Part shown: positions 17,629 through 26,853 of the stretch, piece after piece | Numbering within the stretch: position 1 is the stretch's first letter | Layout: the number at the start of each line of letters is the position of its first letter | Assembly: GCA_963838375.1 (NCBI GenBank) | Contig: CAWIQY010000019.1 | Span: 62,001 to 126,000, forward strand | From: DVED01 sp963838375 | GTDB taxonomy: Bacteria; Cyanobacteriota; Cyanobacteriia; Cyanobacteriales; Geitlerinemataceae | Length of the DNA: 64,000 nucleotides | Direction: 5' to 3' | Notes under the pieces: model-generated | What the model saw: only the letters and a program-made list of their open reading frames with translations | What the model was told of the DNA's origin: nothing | Database searches by the model: none | Translations under genes and position numbers: made by a program

Positions 17629-17822
17629 GTAAGCCTTCAGCTAAACTCCTTTGGAGACGCTACGCGAACAGCCTTCAGCCTTCAGCTGAAAACCAAAACC
17701 CGCCTAAAGAACCGAGTCTTGATGGCTGAGTCGAAGCTAAAGACGAGGGGACAAAGATTCCGCGAAGGCTTACCTCTTTCATTCAAATGCTGACAGCTAA
17801 TAGCTGACGGCTGAAGGCTTAC
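17629..17822. mobile_element. MITE-like element with 13-bp terminal inverted repeats
   Basis: GTAAGCCTTCAGC (17629-17641) and GCTGAAGGCTTAC (17810-17822) are perfect inverted repeats enclosing 194 bases with no gene. Internally it carries TTTGGAGACGCTACGCGAAC (from 17650), a motif repeated in many cyanobacterial genomes, and extra copies of GCCTTCAGC. It lies between the TPR-CHAT gene and the gene ending at 17884. The rest of 17341-17883 shows no credible ORF. Confidence 0.65.
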
Positions 17823-17883
17823 GACGATCGATTCGTGACGAATCAATCGAAACTTCATTGTCCCACCTGAAAAATTTGATCGA

Positions 17884-18684
17884 CTATTTCGAGATCTTAG
17901 ACGGTTTGGGTAAAACAAATCCTATATTCCCATTGGCATCTTCTTGTTTGATAGCACCCAGTTTCAGCAATTCCTGTTCCGCCCGTTCTTGAACCCGACG
18001 ATCGACGGCATTATAATAAACCTGTTGCCACCCCCAAAATTGGGGTTGGATACTGTCGGGATTTTGCTTGAGAAATTCTGCACCGTCACGAAATTGTTGA
18101 GCTGAATCGGGTCTGCCAATGCGATCGAACCAATCGGCGATTCGATAGTAAGTCTCGATGGTTCCGGGAATATCTCCTTCTAACAGCAACTGGTCGAGAC
18201 CCCGAAATCTTAAGATGGCATAGCCATCGGGATTCACTTCCGGAGAAAGTGCTTTGATTCCCCGTTCCATATACTGTCCAGCTAACTCGGGATTTCCCAA
18301 ATAGTAGGAAATTCCCATGGACAAAAAGGGGTAAATTCCGAGAAATCGGGGATCGAGGCGGACGATCGGCTCGAAGTAATCGGGCGTCAAATCGTATCCC
18401 GTTTGCGATCGTTCGAGTTCGTCACCAAAGTACCCTAAAAAACGCAAAAACAGCCAGTCGGCAAGCAAGTTGTCATAACCCAGTGTCGGCATCCGTCGCA
18501 ACAGAGTTAACTTTCCTCGCTCTTGCTGCACAGCGCGTTCGGGATCGTCCGCTTGAGCCGCCAACCGATCGAGTTGTGTCCACTGCAAGGTTCCCGCTAC
18601 AATTGCAGCCACCAAGACGATCGCCCAGAGGGCGAACCCATCTCGTTGGCGATCGGTATGAATTGGGTGAACACGCTCTTCCAC
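17884..18684 (-). CDS. Conserved cyanobacterial membrane-anchored protein, function unknown
   Basis: A 266-residue protein with one N-terminal transmembrane helix at about residues 17-34 (FALWAIVLVAAIVAGTLQW). The remainder is mostly helical, with phrases such as GYDNLLADWLFLRFLGYFGDELER and a short TPR-like part (YPFLSMGISYYLGNPELAGQYMERGIKAL). It has no catalytic motif that I recognise. The topology suggests a membrane anchor with a soluble domain on the periplasmic or lumenal side. It is divergent from the ctp-type protease gene, with about 300 bases between them. Similar proteins seem common in cyanobacteria, but I cannot name the family. Confidence 0.7.
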   Translation of the reverse strand: MEERVHPIHTDRQRDGFALWAIVLVAAIVAGTLQWTQLDRLAAQADDPERAVQQERGKLTLLRRMPTLGYDNLLADWLFLRFLGYFGDELERSQTGYDLTPDYFEPIVRLDPRFLGIYPFLSMGISYYLGNPELAGQYMERGIKALSPEVNPDGYAILRFRGLDQLLLEGDIPGTIETYYRIADWFDRIGRPDSAQQFRDGAEFLKQNPDSIQPQFWGWQQVYYNAVDRRVQERAEQELLKLGAIKQEDANGNIGFVLPKPSKISK

Positions 18685-18992
18685 AACAGCAACAATGGAA
18701 CTGACGTAATATTTCTTTAAACTGCAATTTTAGCGGATTTGTGCCTCGAAACACTGGGCGAATTGCTTTAAAATTGTTACAGTAAGGCATGCTATCTGCG
18801 CTCAATCCACCCTTTTCCCTCGTTTTGAAAAATTTGCGCGATTCGGAGTGGCGCGTATCTGGCTGGATCGGACAGGACAGTGCCCAGTTCAAATGCCTTC
18901 GGAATCGCTCCCGATGCCCGACTGACAATTGGAATGCACCTAGATTCCTCTCTCAAATCTGAATATTTCCCACGCTTAGGCACGACATCTAA

Positions 18993-20273
18993 ATGAATTG
19001 CCCGACAAAACTCTTCCGTTGGTCTCAAGTTGCTGTCATTGGTGGGGCGATCGCGACCACCACGGCACTGTCCATCCTTGCTCCCTTGGGGAGTCGTTCT
19101 GCAAGCGCTGCTCTCGAGTCCAGTCCCAAAACTGTCTTGGATGAAGCTTGGCAAATTGTCAACCGAGATTATGTTGACGGTACGTTCAATCATGTCGAGT
19201 GGCAAGAAGTCCGCCAAGAACTCCTCAGCCGAGATTATAGCTCCCCCCAACAAGCCTACACCGCGCTACGACAGGCATTATCTCAACTCAACGATCCCTA
19301 CACTCGTTTTCTCGATCCCGAACAATTTCTGGCACTGACCAATCAAACGGCAGGAGAATTGTCTGGCATCGGTCTGCAACTCAAACAGGAAGATCGCACC
19401 CAAAACATCGTTGTTGCTGAGCCCATTGCCAACTCTCCTGCCACTCGTGCGGGACTGCTGGCAGGCGATCGACTCTTGGAAATTGACGGTCAGAATACCG
19501 CTGGGATGAGCGTCGAACAGGCAGCCAGCTTAATTCGCGGCGATGTCGGGACATCCATCACATTAAAGATCGATCGACTTCTAGAAGACCCGTTTGAGGT
19601 AACACTCGTCCGCAGCCGTATCGAGTTACCTGCTGTCCAACACAGTGTCAAACAAGAAGAAAATACTCGCATCGGTTACATTCAACTTAAGGAATTTAGC
19701 TCTCATGCTGCCGAGCAAATGTACCGAGCGATTCAAGACCTGAATTCTCAAGATGTCGAGGCTTTCGTCCTCGATCTGCGAGGCAATCCCGGTGGATTGC
19801 TCAACGTCAGCGTCGAAATCGCCCGGATGTGGATGGATCGGGGGGCGATCGTCCAGACAGTAGACCGTCGCGGACATACAGAGGAGTTGACAGCGACTGG
19901 GATGTCGCTTTCAGAAAAACCGCTAGCGGTTTTAGTAGATGGAGATTCGGCAAGTGCCAGCGAAATTTTAGCCGGAGCACTGCAAGATAATCAACGAGCA
20001 ACGATTATCGGCACGCAGACTTTTGGTAAGGCTCTCGTCCAAGCCGTTAATTCGTTGTCAGACGGTTCGGGATTAGCCGTCACGATCGCTCACTACTATA
20101 CCCCCAACGGCACGGATATCAATAAAACCGGGATTACTCCAGATGTTGTCGTGGATATGAACGGCAAACAACGCATCAGTTTCAATCCTAATATGCGGGG
20201 AACCCTTGCCGATCCCTATTACTCGCAAGCGATCGGCGTTCTGCAAACGCAAACGCGCTTAGCTGCGAATTAG
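18993..20273 (+). CDS. ctpA: Carboxyl-terminal processing protease (S41 family)
   Basis: This protease class trims C-terminal tails of exported proteins; CtpA processes the D1 precursor of photosystem II. The product is 426 residues, with an export signal at residues 1-40. A PDZ domain spans about 120-205 (GIGLQLKQED, AGLLAGDRLLEIDG). The S41 core includes DLRGNPGGLL at 261-270. The Ser-Lys dyad is visible as Ser321 in DSASASEIL and Lys346 in TFGKALVQ, with the 25-residue spacing of Tsp and D1P. Cyanobacteria have three paralogues (ctpA, B, C), so the symbol is tentative. A convergent lipoprotein gene follows. Confidence 0.92.
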   Translation: MNCPTKLFRWSQVAVIGGAIATTTALSILAPLGSRSASAALESSPKTVLDEAWQIVNRDYVDGTFNHVEWQEVRQELLSRDYSSPQQAYTALRQALSQLNDPYTRFLDPEQFLALTNQTAGELSGIGLQLKQEDRTQNIVVAEPIANSPATRAGLLAGDRLLEIDGQNTAGMSVEQAASLIRGDVGTSITLKIDRLLEDPFEVTLVRSRIELPAVQHSVKQEENTRIGYIQLKEFSSHAAEQMYRAIQDLNSQDVEAFVLDLRGNPGGLLNVSVEIARMWMDRGAIVQTVDRRGHTEELTATGMSLSEKPLAVLVDGDSASASEILAGALQDNQRATIIGTQTFGKALVQAVNSLSDGSGLAVTIAHYYTPNGTDINKTGITPDVVVDMNGKQRISFNPNMRGTLADPYYSQAIGVLQTQTRLAAN

Positions 20274-20323
20274 TGAGTGGCTCGTTACTAGTGACGCTTT
20301 GGTAAATCACGCTCTGCCATTAC

Positions 20324-20800
20324 TTAATTATCGATCTGATATTGACGTGCCACGTCGTAGAAGAGGCTATAGTAGTCGGCAAACGAGAGACTGGGCGATC
20401 GTCCTTCAAAGTGGTAGCTGACACGATCGTCCACTAGAGTGAGGTGAAGCACGCTGGTTTGAGTGCCCACCTCAACCCTTAAAGCACCGTTGAGTCCTTG
20501 ACGAGTCGTAAAGTTTTCCATCGAGTTGGGTAAGAGAGAATCCGACTGGGGCGATGAGAGCTGGTAGCCCGCCCAAACTGAAATCTGAACGTCTGGATTG
20601 CGCGGATGATAAAAAGTTCGTCCGTCTAAATTGGAGGGCGATGGAGTCGATCTCCAATCGCCGGGATAAATTGATTCAAAGCCAAAGCGCGGATTCTTAT
20701 AGGTTTTTGAAGACAGAGGAAAGTCGATCTCGCCCGAACCACAGCTTCCCAGCAGTAAAATCGCCATCGTCAGTCCAATATTCGAGAAACGTTTCTGCAT
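20324..20800 (-). CDS. Putative lipoprotein, PsbP-like region possible
   Basis: A 158-residue protein if started at ATG 20800 (MQKRFSNIGLTMAILLLGSCGSG). That start gives a clean lipoprotein signal with lipobox LLGSC and the lipidated Cys at residue 20. The longer frame to 20869 would bury this signal. The mature part has a pattern seen in PsbP-like or DUF1795 folds: NPRFGFESIYPGDW, then YHPRNPDVQISVWAG, and a final SFADYYSLFYDVARQY helix. The family call is inference. It would be anchored in the membrane facing the periplasm or lumen. Convergent with the ctp gene, 50 bases apart. Confidence 0.7.
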   Translation of the reverse strand: MQKRFSNIGLTMAILLLGSCGSGEIDFPLSSKTYKNPRFGFESIYPGDWRSTPSPSNLDGRTFYHPRNPDVQISVWAGYQLSSPQSDSLLPNSMENFTTRQGLNGALRVEVGTQTSVLHLTLVDDRVSYHFEGRSPSLSFADYYSLFYDVARQYQIDN

Positions 20801-21038
20801 GAGTGTGGAAATTAATTGCTGGAGGTGGGAATTCAACAACCGATGTCCACCGCATACAGCAATCTTCAACGTGTAGACAAGCTGTAATGCCTATTACATG
20901 GAGCTTTTACTCATTTTCCGGATCTTGTTTATGAAGTAATGTTACAAAGTTGCCGTCAAAACGCTATAACAGCTTGACATCTTGCGGGAACTACCGATAT
21001 GCTGTTACACATACCCGGGTTAAGCAACTCAAAGTCAT

Positions 21039-21380
21039 ATGCAAGACAAACAAAAAGTCACCTTATATCTCCCGCCCGAGCTGCATCGTCAACTCAAAAT
21101 CCGATCGGCAGTGGATGCAGAACCGATGTCGGCGATCGCCCAAAAAGCAATTGTCTTTTATCTGCACCATCCCGAACTCGTAGAAGAAGCGGGAGAAACC
21201 CACGGACAAACTCACCAAGTGTATAGTTGTCCGGAATGTTCCCACCCACTGGTTGTTCGAGAAAGCCAATTAAAGTCTTTGACGAATTCTCCCAGCATTC
21301 TTCACGAAGAAGAAGTTTCAGTAGAGACCGTCAACTCTTGCTTGGATTCCGAACAGAAAGAAAAGTTAGTGACCTGCTAA
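21039..21380 (+). CDS. Ribbon-helix-helix protein with C-terminal CxxC segment
   Basis: A 113-residue protein. Residues 5-45 read KVTLYLPPELHRQLKIRSAV with SAIAQKAIVFYL, a CopG/MetJ-like ribbon-helix-helix fold typical of DNA-binding repressors. Residues about 62-70 hold VYSCPECSHPLVV, a zinc-knuckle-like CxxC. The start at ATG 21039 (MQDKQKV) is chosen because the strand must begin immediately after it. It lies 100 bases upstream of the ycf46-type AAA gene on the same strand, with ycf35 further down. It may regulate this cluster. Evidence for function is by fold only. Confidence 0.75.
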   Translation: MQDKQKVTLYLPPELHRQLKIRSAVDAEPMSAIAQKAIVFYLHHPELVEEAGETHGQTHQVYSCPECSHPLVVRESQLKSLTNSPSILHEEEVSVETVNSCLDSEQKEKLVTC

Positions 21381-21480
21381 AAGCTCACTGACTGTGGTTT
21401 AAAAAATCGAGCTAAGTTTTAGCTATTATCTAGAAATTCAGTATTGTCGTGTTAGCAGCCGTTCTCTAGGGTCGAAGGTT

Positions 21481-22992
21481 ATGAAAGAAGAGCTAAGTAT
21501 TCTCATCCAAGCTCAATATCCTCTAATTTACCTGGTCACCTCTGAAGAGGAACGGTCGGAACAGGCTATTGCTAATATTTCTCAAAACTTAAAACCCCAG
21601 CATCGAGTTTTTGTCTGGACTGTCACCAACGGTATTGTCGAATACGGTCAACCCCGCACCACTACTCAGCACAACACCGTTTCACCGGAAGCTGCGATCG
21701 AATGGGCGATTCGTCAGAAAGATCCGGGAATCTACATTTTCAAAGATTTACATCCATTTGTTGATTCTCCCCCGGTTACGCGCTCTTTACGGGATGCGAT
21801 CGCCTCTTTTAGAGAAACTCACAAAACGATCTTACTGATGTCCCCGGTGCAGCACGTCCCCATTGAACTCGAAAAAGAAGTGGTGGTCTTAGACTTTCCG
21901 CTGCCGGACATGACAGAATTGAATAGAGTCCTGTCGCATCAGTTGGAAGACGGAAAAAATAAGCGCCTGACGACAGATTCTCGGGAAAAACTGCTCAAAG
22001 CTGCACTAGGTTTAACCCGAGATGAAGCGCGAAAAGTTTATCGTAAAGCCCAGGTAACAGCCAGTCGCCTGACTGAAGCCGAAGTTGAAATCGTCCTGTC
22101 GGAAAAGAAACAGCTCATTCGTCGCAATGGCATCCTCGAATATATAGAGGAAGATGAAACTCTAGACTCAGTTGGCGGTCTCGAAGAACTGAAGCGATGG
22201 CTGCACCAGCGTTCCGACGCCTTCACCGAACGGGCTCGCGAGTACGGATTGCCCCAACCGAAGGGAATGTTGATTCTCGGCGTACCCGGATGCGGTAAGT
22301 CTTTGATTGCAAAAACAACCTCTCGGTTGTGGGGATTGCCCTTGCTGCGCCTCGATATGGGTCGAGTGTATGACGGATCGATGGTCGGACGCTCTGAAGC
22401 CAATTTGCGAAATGCTTTGAAAACCGCAGAATCCATCTCTCCGGTCATCTTATTCATCGACGAGTTAGATAAATCCTTTGCCGGCGGCGCGGGCTCGTCC
22501 GACTCGGATGGCGGGACTTCTAGCCGAATCTTTGGTTCCTTCCTCACCTGGATGCAGGAAAAAAACTCTCCTGTCTTCGTGATGGCGACGGCAAACCGCG
22601 TCGAACGCTTGCCGGGAGAGTTCTTGAGAAAAGGTCGCTTTGACGAAATTTTCTTTGTGGACTTGCCGAATCAAGAAGAACGGCAGGAGATTTTCAAGAT
22701 TCACTTATCCAAACGCCGTCTGGAAATCGATCGCTTCGACCTCGATCAACTCGCCAATGTTTCCGATGGGTTTTCCGGAGCAGAAATCGAACAAGCTGTG
22801 ATTGCTGCGATGTACGAAGCATTTGCGCAGGATCGAGAGTTTACCCAGCTTGACATTATTGCCGCGATTAAATCCACGCTGCCGCTCTCCAAGACGATGA
22901 CCGAACAGGTCTCCGCGCTTCGAGATTGGGCGCGGCAGCGGGCACGCCCAGCGGCGTCTTCCATGGCTGAATACCAGCAAATGGAATTCTAA
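21481..22992 (+). CDS. ycf46: AAA+ ATPase of the Ycf46 family
   Basis: A 503-residue AAA+ protein homologous to plastid-encoded Ycf46. The N-terminal 200 residues (MKEELSILIQAQYPLIYLVTSEEER and a GIYIFKDLHPF segment) are the Ycf46-specific domain. The ATPase core follows, with Walker A LILGVPGCGKSLIAK near residues 260-274, Walker B ILFIDELDKSF, and the second region ATANRVERLPGEFLRKGRFDE containing sensor 1 and the arginine finger. A GFSGAEIEQAV lid helix ends the module. In cyanobacteria Ycf46 has been connected with carbon supply responses, but its substrate is unknown. The neighbours are an RHH protein upstream and ycf35 downstream. Confidence 0.93.
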   Translation: MKEELSILIQAQYPLIYLVTSEEERSEQAIANISQNLKPQHRVFVWTVTNGIVEYGQPRTTTQHNTVSPEAAIEWAIRQKDPGIYIFKDLHPFVDSPPVTRSLRDAIASFRETHKTILLMSPVQHVPIELEKEVVVLDFPLPDMTELNRVLSHQLEDGKNKRLTTDSREKLLKAALGLTRDEARKVYRKAQVTASRLTEAEVEIVLSEKKQLIRRNGILEYIEEDETLDSVGGLEELKRWLHQRSDAFTERAREYGLPQPKGMLILGVPGCGKSLIAKTTSRLWGLPLLRLDMGRVYDGSMVGRSEANLRNALKTAESISPVILFIDELDKSFAGGAGSSDSDGGTSSRIFGSFLTWMQEKNSPVFVMATANRVERLPGEFLRKGRFDEIFFVDLPNQEERQEIFKIHLSKRRLEIDRFDLDQLANVSDGFSGAEIEQAVIAAMYEAFAQDREFTQLDIIAAIKSTLPLSKTMTEQVSALRDWARQRARPAASSMAEYQQMEF

Positions 22993-23101
22993 AAGCTTTC
23001 TCTTGGCGTTTGCCAAGGGCAAAGGCTAGCATCCCAAGTGCTAGCAGTTTCACCCGACACGTTGTCTTTCACTTCAATTCCACTGATAGGAGGAAATCCA
23101 A

Positions 23102-23452
23102 ATGTCTCACTTTAGCACCCTGCGCACCAAAATCTCTGAAGCTGAAATCCTGAAAGCTTCTTTGCGGGATCTCGGAATTTCGGTGAAGACCGAAGCTGAT
23201 GTTCGCGGTTATAACGGTCAGCGCGTTCGTGCCGACATTGTTGCCGTCCTCGAAGGCGAGTACGATTTGGGTTGGTCTCGCAACAGCGATGGTTCTTTCG
23301 ACCTGATTGCTGACCTTTGGGGCGTGGCTAAGAAGCACAACCAAACCGAGTTAATCAACTCTATTAACCAAAAATACGCTGTTAACAAGACCTTGGTTGA
23401 AATTCGACGTCCCGGTTTACAAAACGCTAACGTTAAGCTGGTTGTTCAGTAA
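23102..23452 (+). CDS. ycf35: DUF1257 protein, Ycf35 family
   Basis: A 116-residue soluble protein of the DUF1257/Ycf35 family, conserved in cyanobacteria and some plastids. The N-terminus MSHFSTLRTKISEAEILKAS and LGWSRNSDGSFDLIADLWGV are diagnostic. The start ATG at 23102 has AGGAGG at 23090-23095, a strong ribosome site. Together with ycf46, 109 bases upstream, it forms a plastid-line gene pair. No motif for catalysis is evident. A clear terminator follows at 23481, so the transcript ends here. Confidence 0.93.
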   Translation: MSHFSTLRTKISEAEILKASLRDLGISVKTEADVRGYNGQRVRADIVAVLEGEYDLGWSRNSDGSFDLIADLWGVAKKHNQTELINSINQKYAVNKTLVEIRRPGLQNANVKLVVQ

Positions 23453-23480
23453 ACTACTATTTTGGGCGTTCCCAAGCTTG

Positions 23481-23512
23481 CGGGTTAACTAACTTCAGGT
23501 TAACCCGTTTTT
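23481..23512 (+). terminator. Terminator after ycf35
   Basis: CGGGTTAAC (23481-23489) pairs with GTTAACCCG (23499-23507) across a 9-base loop, followed by TTTTTG. Confidence 0.88.
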
Positions 23513-23564
23513 GTAGCCGTAGGGACGAACGAGAAAACCCGGTTTATTGGCATCAGTTTTCATA

Positions 23565-23597
23565 AAAAAGGCGCACGATCGATCGTGCGCCTTTTTC
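23565..23597. terminator. Bidirectional terminator between ycf35 and the CAAD gene
   Basis: GGCGCACGATC (23570-23580) is immediately followed by its perfect complement GATCGTGCGCC (23581-23591). A-run on the left and T-run on the right let it work on both strands. Confidence 0.88.
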
Positions 23598-23622
23598 GTT
23601 AGCCCATTGGGGGCTGGTAATC

Positions 23623-24036
23623 CTAGGACTTTTTCCCAACAACTTGGTTGAAGAAAGTTTGAACATCAGCCCAGAGACTGGTGCGAGCTTCCGCAGACCA
23701 ATACTGCTTGACAAACCAAATCGTGTACCCGATGCCGATCAACTCAAATACCGGCGCGAGTAGGGGCAGATCGTTGATAGCATCCACCACTGCCACCAGC
23801 AGGTAAAAGGCAACCAACGCCGCAACAATCAGACCGATATTCGTCAGGGGTTTTTGGTACTCCTCAAAGAATTGACCGGCATAGGTGAAGAGATCGGAGA
23901 GAACAGAGAGAACTTGTGCTTTGACCTCTTGGAGATTCGTGGTTGCGGTTTCAGTCGATAATGAGCTGCTGGTATCCGTTTTGATTTCTACAGAAACGGA
24001 TGGGGAAACTTCAGTAGGTTGGCTTTCTGGGTTCAT
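23623..24036 (-). CDS. CAAD-domain membrane protein (CURT1-like)
   Basis: A 137-residue protein starting at ATG 24036 (MNPESQPTEV). After a Ser/Thr-rich N-terminus comes an amphipathic helix, then two transmembrane helices (PLTNIGLIVAALVAFYLLVAV, and LLAPVFELIGIGYTIWFVKQY) with a short link, and a terminal amphipathic helix. This is the CAAD arrangement found in cyanobacterial aminoacyl-tRNA synthetases and in CURT1 thylakoid-curvature proteins. It is therefore probably in the thylakoid membrane and may shape it; this is inferred from the family. The frame is open to 24228, but that extension has no family pattern. Confidence 0.9.
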   Translation of the reverse strand: MNPESQPTEVSPSVSVEIKTDTSSSLSTETATTNLQEVKAQVLSVLSDLFTYAGQFFEEYQKPLTNIGLIVAALVAFYLLVAVVDAINDLPLLAPVFELIGIGYTIWFVKQYWSAEARTSLWADVQTFFNQVVGKKS

Positions 24037-24725
24037 ATTAGTACGATGTGAATGACAACTTGGGGATAGTGCTACTAGGTATTTTCTGTGCTGACCGTTT
24101 CCGGCGAGCAGCCGAATAGCCAAGTTTTTATTATTGCCGAAACTTACATGAGTGTGAAGTCCCGACGATTCATTAACGGAGTGGTTACGGGTTAGGAAAA
24201 GCGCCTGTAACCTCCTTTGAAGTGCCACATAGGCGCTAGTTCAAATGGGCTGCGAGCACCATGGTTTAGTCCTACTTACGCTTGCGTTCCACCTATGACT
24301 GGGTTTCTTGACAAGCCCCATTCCGGGTTTGGTGGGGTTAGTGACCGCTATACAATATACAATTGAATAGTGGATTTGAGTGTCATCCCTTGTGCTGTTT
24401 TTTTTGGCAAAGATTTCCTTATGGGTTAAGGAGACAAGCTTAGGTGTTACCCGCACCCGCAAATTGACTTGGCGATTTGGGATGCCAATCGGCACTGTGA
24501 TGACACGCCATAAGGATAGCGTATCCACTCGACAAACTCCTACATTTCCGTAAAAATTACCCGAATTTGAGGCTGGGTTTTCGCGCTTAAGAGAACAATA
24601 CAGGAGAGGGCACAAACTTGCCAACATGGCGAAAAATCCCTTGACGTAGGTATTTAGGGAGGAATTTACTGTTGGTAGAAACGATCGGGTGAATTCCCGA
24701 GACTACCTTCCCCTAAACTAATGGT
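24037..24725. other. Intergenic region upstream of the CAAD gene and mutL
   Basis: About 690 bases with no gene I can support. A 128-codon open frame on the minus strand (24241-24627) has no recognisable features and unusual composition, so it is not called. The region presumably carries the promoters of both divergent genes. Confidence 0.5.
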
Positions 24726-26375
24726 ATGACTTCCTCTATTCAACCCCTACCGATCGAAGTGGTCTGCCGGATTGCGGCGGGCGAGGCGATCGATTCCTTG
24801 GGGGCAGCCGTTCGAGAATTGGTAGAAAACGCCCTGGATGCGGGTGCGACGCGAATTGTGGTATCTCTCGAACCCGATCGCTGTTTGCTTCGGGTTGCGG
24901 ATAACGGTTGCGGGATGACTTTGGCGGATTTGCAGCAGGCGGCAACGGCTCACAGTACCAGCAAAATTCACGCTTGCCGGGATTTGGATCGGATTGCCAG
25001 TTTGGGATTTCGGGGCGAGGCGCTGCACAGTTTGGCGCAGTTGGCAGATTTGTCGGCAATTTCCCGCCCGTCGGTGGGGGAGGGATGGCGGGTGGTGTAT
25101 GGGAAGCGGGGGGAGCCGATCCGGGTCGAACGGGCGGCGATCGCTCCCGGTACGGTGGTGACGCTTTCTCACCTGTTTGGGGATTGGCTGCATCGGCGAG
25201 AAGCACTGGGAAGCGCGTCTCAACAACTGCGCGAAGTCCAACGAACGATCGGCTATGCAGCACTGTGTCATCCCCACGTTACCTGGCAGGTGTGCCAAGA
25301 CAATCGCCCTGTGTTGACCCTTTCTGGGGGAACAACGGCGCGACAGATTTTGCCCCAAATTGTTCGTCAAGTTCGCCCAGACGATTTGCAAGACGGGCAA
25401 GGGAACTTTCCCGAGACGGAGGGTAATGCTTCTCTCGAATTGGTGCTAGGACTGCCCGATCGCTGTCACCGTCGGCGTTTGGATTGGGTGAAGGTAGCGG
25501 TGAATGGGAGAGTCGTGAAGCTGCCGGAGGTGGAACGGGCAATTGTGGGGGCGTTTGCCCGAACGTTGCCGCGAGATCGCTATCCCCTTTGTTTTGCTCA
25601 TTTGCGGGTTGCGCCAGAACATATCGATTGGAACCGCAATCCGGCAAAAACAGAAATTTACCTCCACGATCCCGATCGATGGCAGCAGCGGATGACAGAA
25701 ACGATCGATCGATCGTTGCGTCTGAGTCCTGCGAACCTGATTGCCACGGATACGCAGCGGATGACTCAGTTGGTGAAAGCGGCAGAAAATACGGGCAATT
25801 ACCGGGTAAGCGAACCTCAAAGTCATGATTTCCCGCGATGGTTGCGTGCCGTTGCTCAGGTCAGCAATACGTATATCGTCGCCGAACATCCCACAGGGTT
25901 GTGGTTGATCGAGCAGCATATCGCTCACGAACGGGTGTTGTATGAGGAACTGTGCGATCGTTGGCAATTGGTTCCCCTAGAACCGCCGATCGTTTTGTCT
26001 CACCTCGATGACAAGCAAATAGAGCAACTCCGGCGCTTGGGGATGGAAATAGACCCGTTTGGAGAGCAGATGTGGGCAGTTCGCAATATCCCAGCTTTAT
26101 TGAAGGAACGCGATGACGCTGCGGAGGCACTGATCGAACTGAGTTTAGGAGGGGATTTACAAACAGCTCAAGTGGCGACGGCTTGTCGGAGTGCAATTCG
26201 CAATGGAACGCCGATGACGTTGCAGGAAATGCAGTCTCTACTCGATCGGTTTTCATGCACTCGTAATCCCCGAACTTGTCCCCACGGGCGCCCTATTTAT
26301 TTGGCATTGGAGGAAACAGCGCTGGCTCGGTTTTTCCGCCGTCATTGGGTGATTGGGAAGAGTCATGGAATTTAA
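24726..26375 (+). CDS. mutL: DNA mismatch repair protein MutL
   Basis: MutL links mismatch recognition by MutS to downstream repair. The 549-residue product has the GHKL ATPase at the N-terminus: VCRIAAGEAID, RELVENALDAGA, DNGCGM and GFRGEAL (94-100). The C-terminal domain carries the endonuclease-type elements ACRSAIR and CPHGRP. The metal motif that is DQHAxxExxxxE in most nuclease MutLs reads EQHIAHERVLYE here, with Asp to Glu and Ala to Ile changes. The glutamates of the motif are kept, so activity is plausible but uncertain. The ATG at 24726 leaves the canonical N-terminus. Confidence 0.95.
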   Translation: MTSSIQPLPIEVVCRIAAGEAIDSLGAAVRELVENALDAGATRIVVSLEPDRCLLRVADNGCGMTLADLQQAATAHSTSKIHACRDLDRIASLGFRGEALHSLAQLADLSAISRPSVGEGWRVVYGKRGEPIRVERAAIAPGTVVTLSHLFGDWLHRREALGSASQQLREVQRTIGYAALCHPHVTWQVCQDNRPVLTLSGGTTARQILPQIVRQVRPDDLQDGQGNFPETEGNASLELVLGLPDRCHRRRLDWVKVAVNGRVVKLPEVERAIVGAFARTLPRDRYPLCFAHLRVAPEHIDWNRNPAKTEIYLHDPDRWQQRMTETIDRSLRLSPANLIATDTQRMTQLVKAAENTGNYRVSEPQSHDFPRWLRAVAQVSNTYIVAEHPTGLWLIEQHIAHERVLYEELCDRWQLVPLEPPIVLSHLDDKQIEQLRRLGMEIDPFGEQMWAVRNIPALLKERDDAAEALIELSLGGDLQTAQVATACRSAIRNGTPMTLQEMQSLLDRFSCTRNPRTCPHGRPIYLALEETALARFFRRHWVIGKSHGI

Positions 26376-26396
26376 GAGAAGAGGAAATTTAATAAA

Positions 26397-26754
26397 ATGG
26401 CAAATATTATTGAAAATAGATGTCCTGAAATACTAGAAGTTGCTATTCTGGATGTCAAACCGGGTTTAACTGACGAGTTTGAAGCGGCTTTTTACATCGC
26501 TTCACGGATTATTGCTTCTATGTCTGGCTATCTCTGGCACGAACTGCACCGATGTCTGGAAACTCCAAAATCGTTATGTTCTACTCGTGCGCTGGCAACA
26601 GTTGGAAGACCATACCGTTGGCTTTCGCCAGTCGCCCAAATATCAAGAGTGGCGTTCTTTGCTACATCACTTTTACGAGCCGTTTCCCACAGTGGAGCAT
26701 TATGAAATGGTTTTATCTAATTATAGCATTAATTTAAGAAGTTTTGATTGTTGA
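26397..26754 (+). pseudogene. Antibiotic biosynthesis monooxygenase-like (ABM) small protein, one frameshift
   Basis: Proteins of the ABM fold are small dimeric ferredoxin-like monooxygenases or stress proteins. Reading MANIIENRCPEILEVAILDVKPG continues to GYLWHELHRCLET. One extra base, in the CC at 26565-26566, then throws the frame off. Removing it restores QNRYVLLVRWQQLEDHTVGF and WRSLLHHFYEPFPTVEHY, the second strand and helix of the fold. The corrected length is 118 residues. The start is 21 bases after the mutL stop, so the two may be co-transcribed. Confidence 0.75.
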
Positions 26755-26784
26755 TTCTTTCTTTTCTTTTACTGGGTAACTGTA

Positions 26785-26828
26785 ATAATATAACCCCCTC
26801 GAATGTGAATTCAAGGAGGTTATATTAT
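26785..26828. terminator. Bidirectional terminator
   Basis: ATAATATAACC (26785-26795) pairs with GGTTATATTAT (26818-26828). The stem continues inward with CCCT and AGG. It separates the ABM gene from the convergent 1214-residue repeat gene. Confidence 0.8.
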
Positions 26829-26853
26829 CTATCCAAATATTGTATAAGTGTGA

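Noticed and set aside
24241..24627. 128-codon open frame on the minus strand upstream of mutL
   Set aside because: No recognisable domain, poor composition, and no ribosome site; probably chance.
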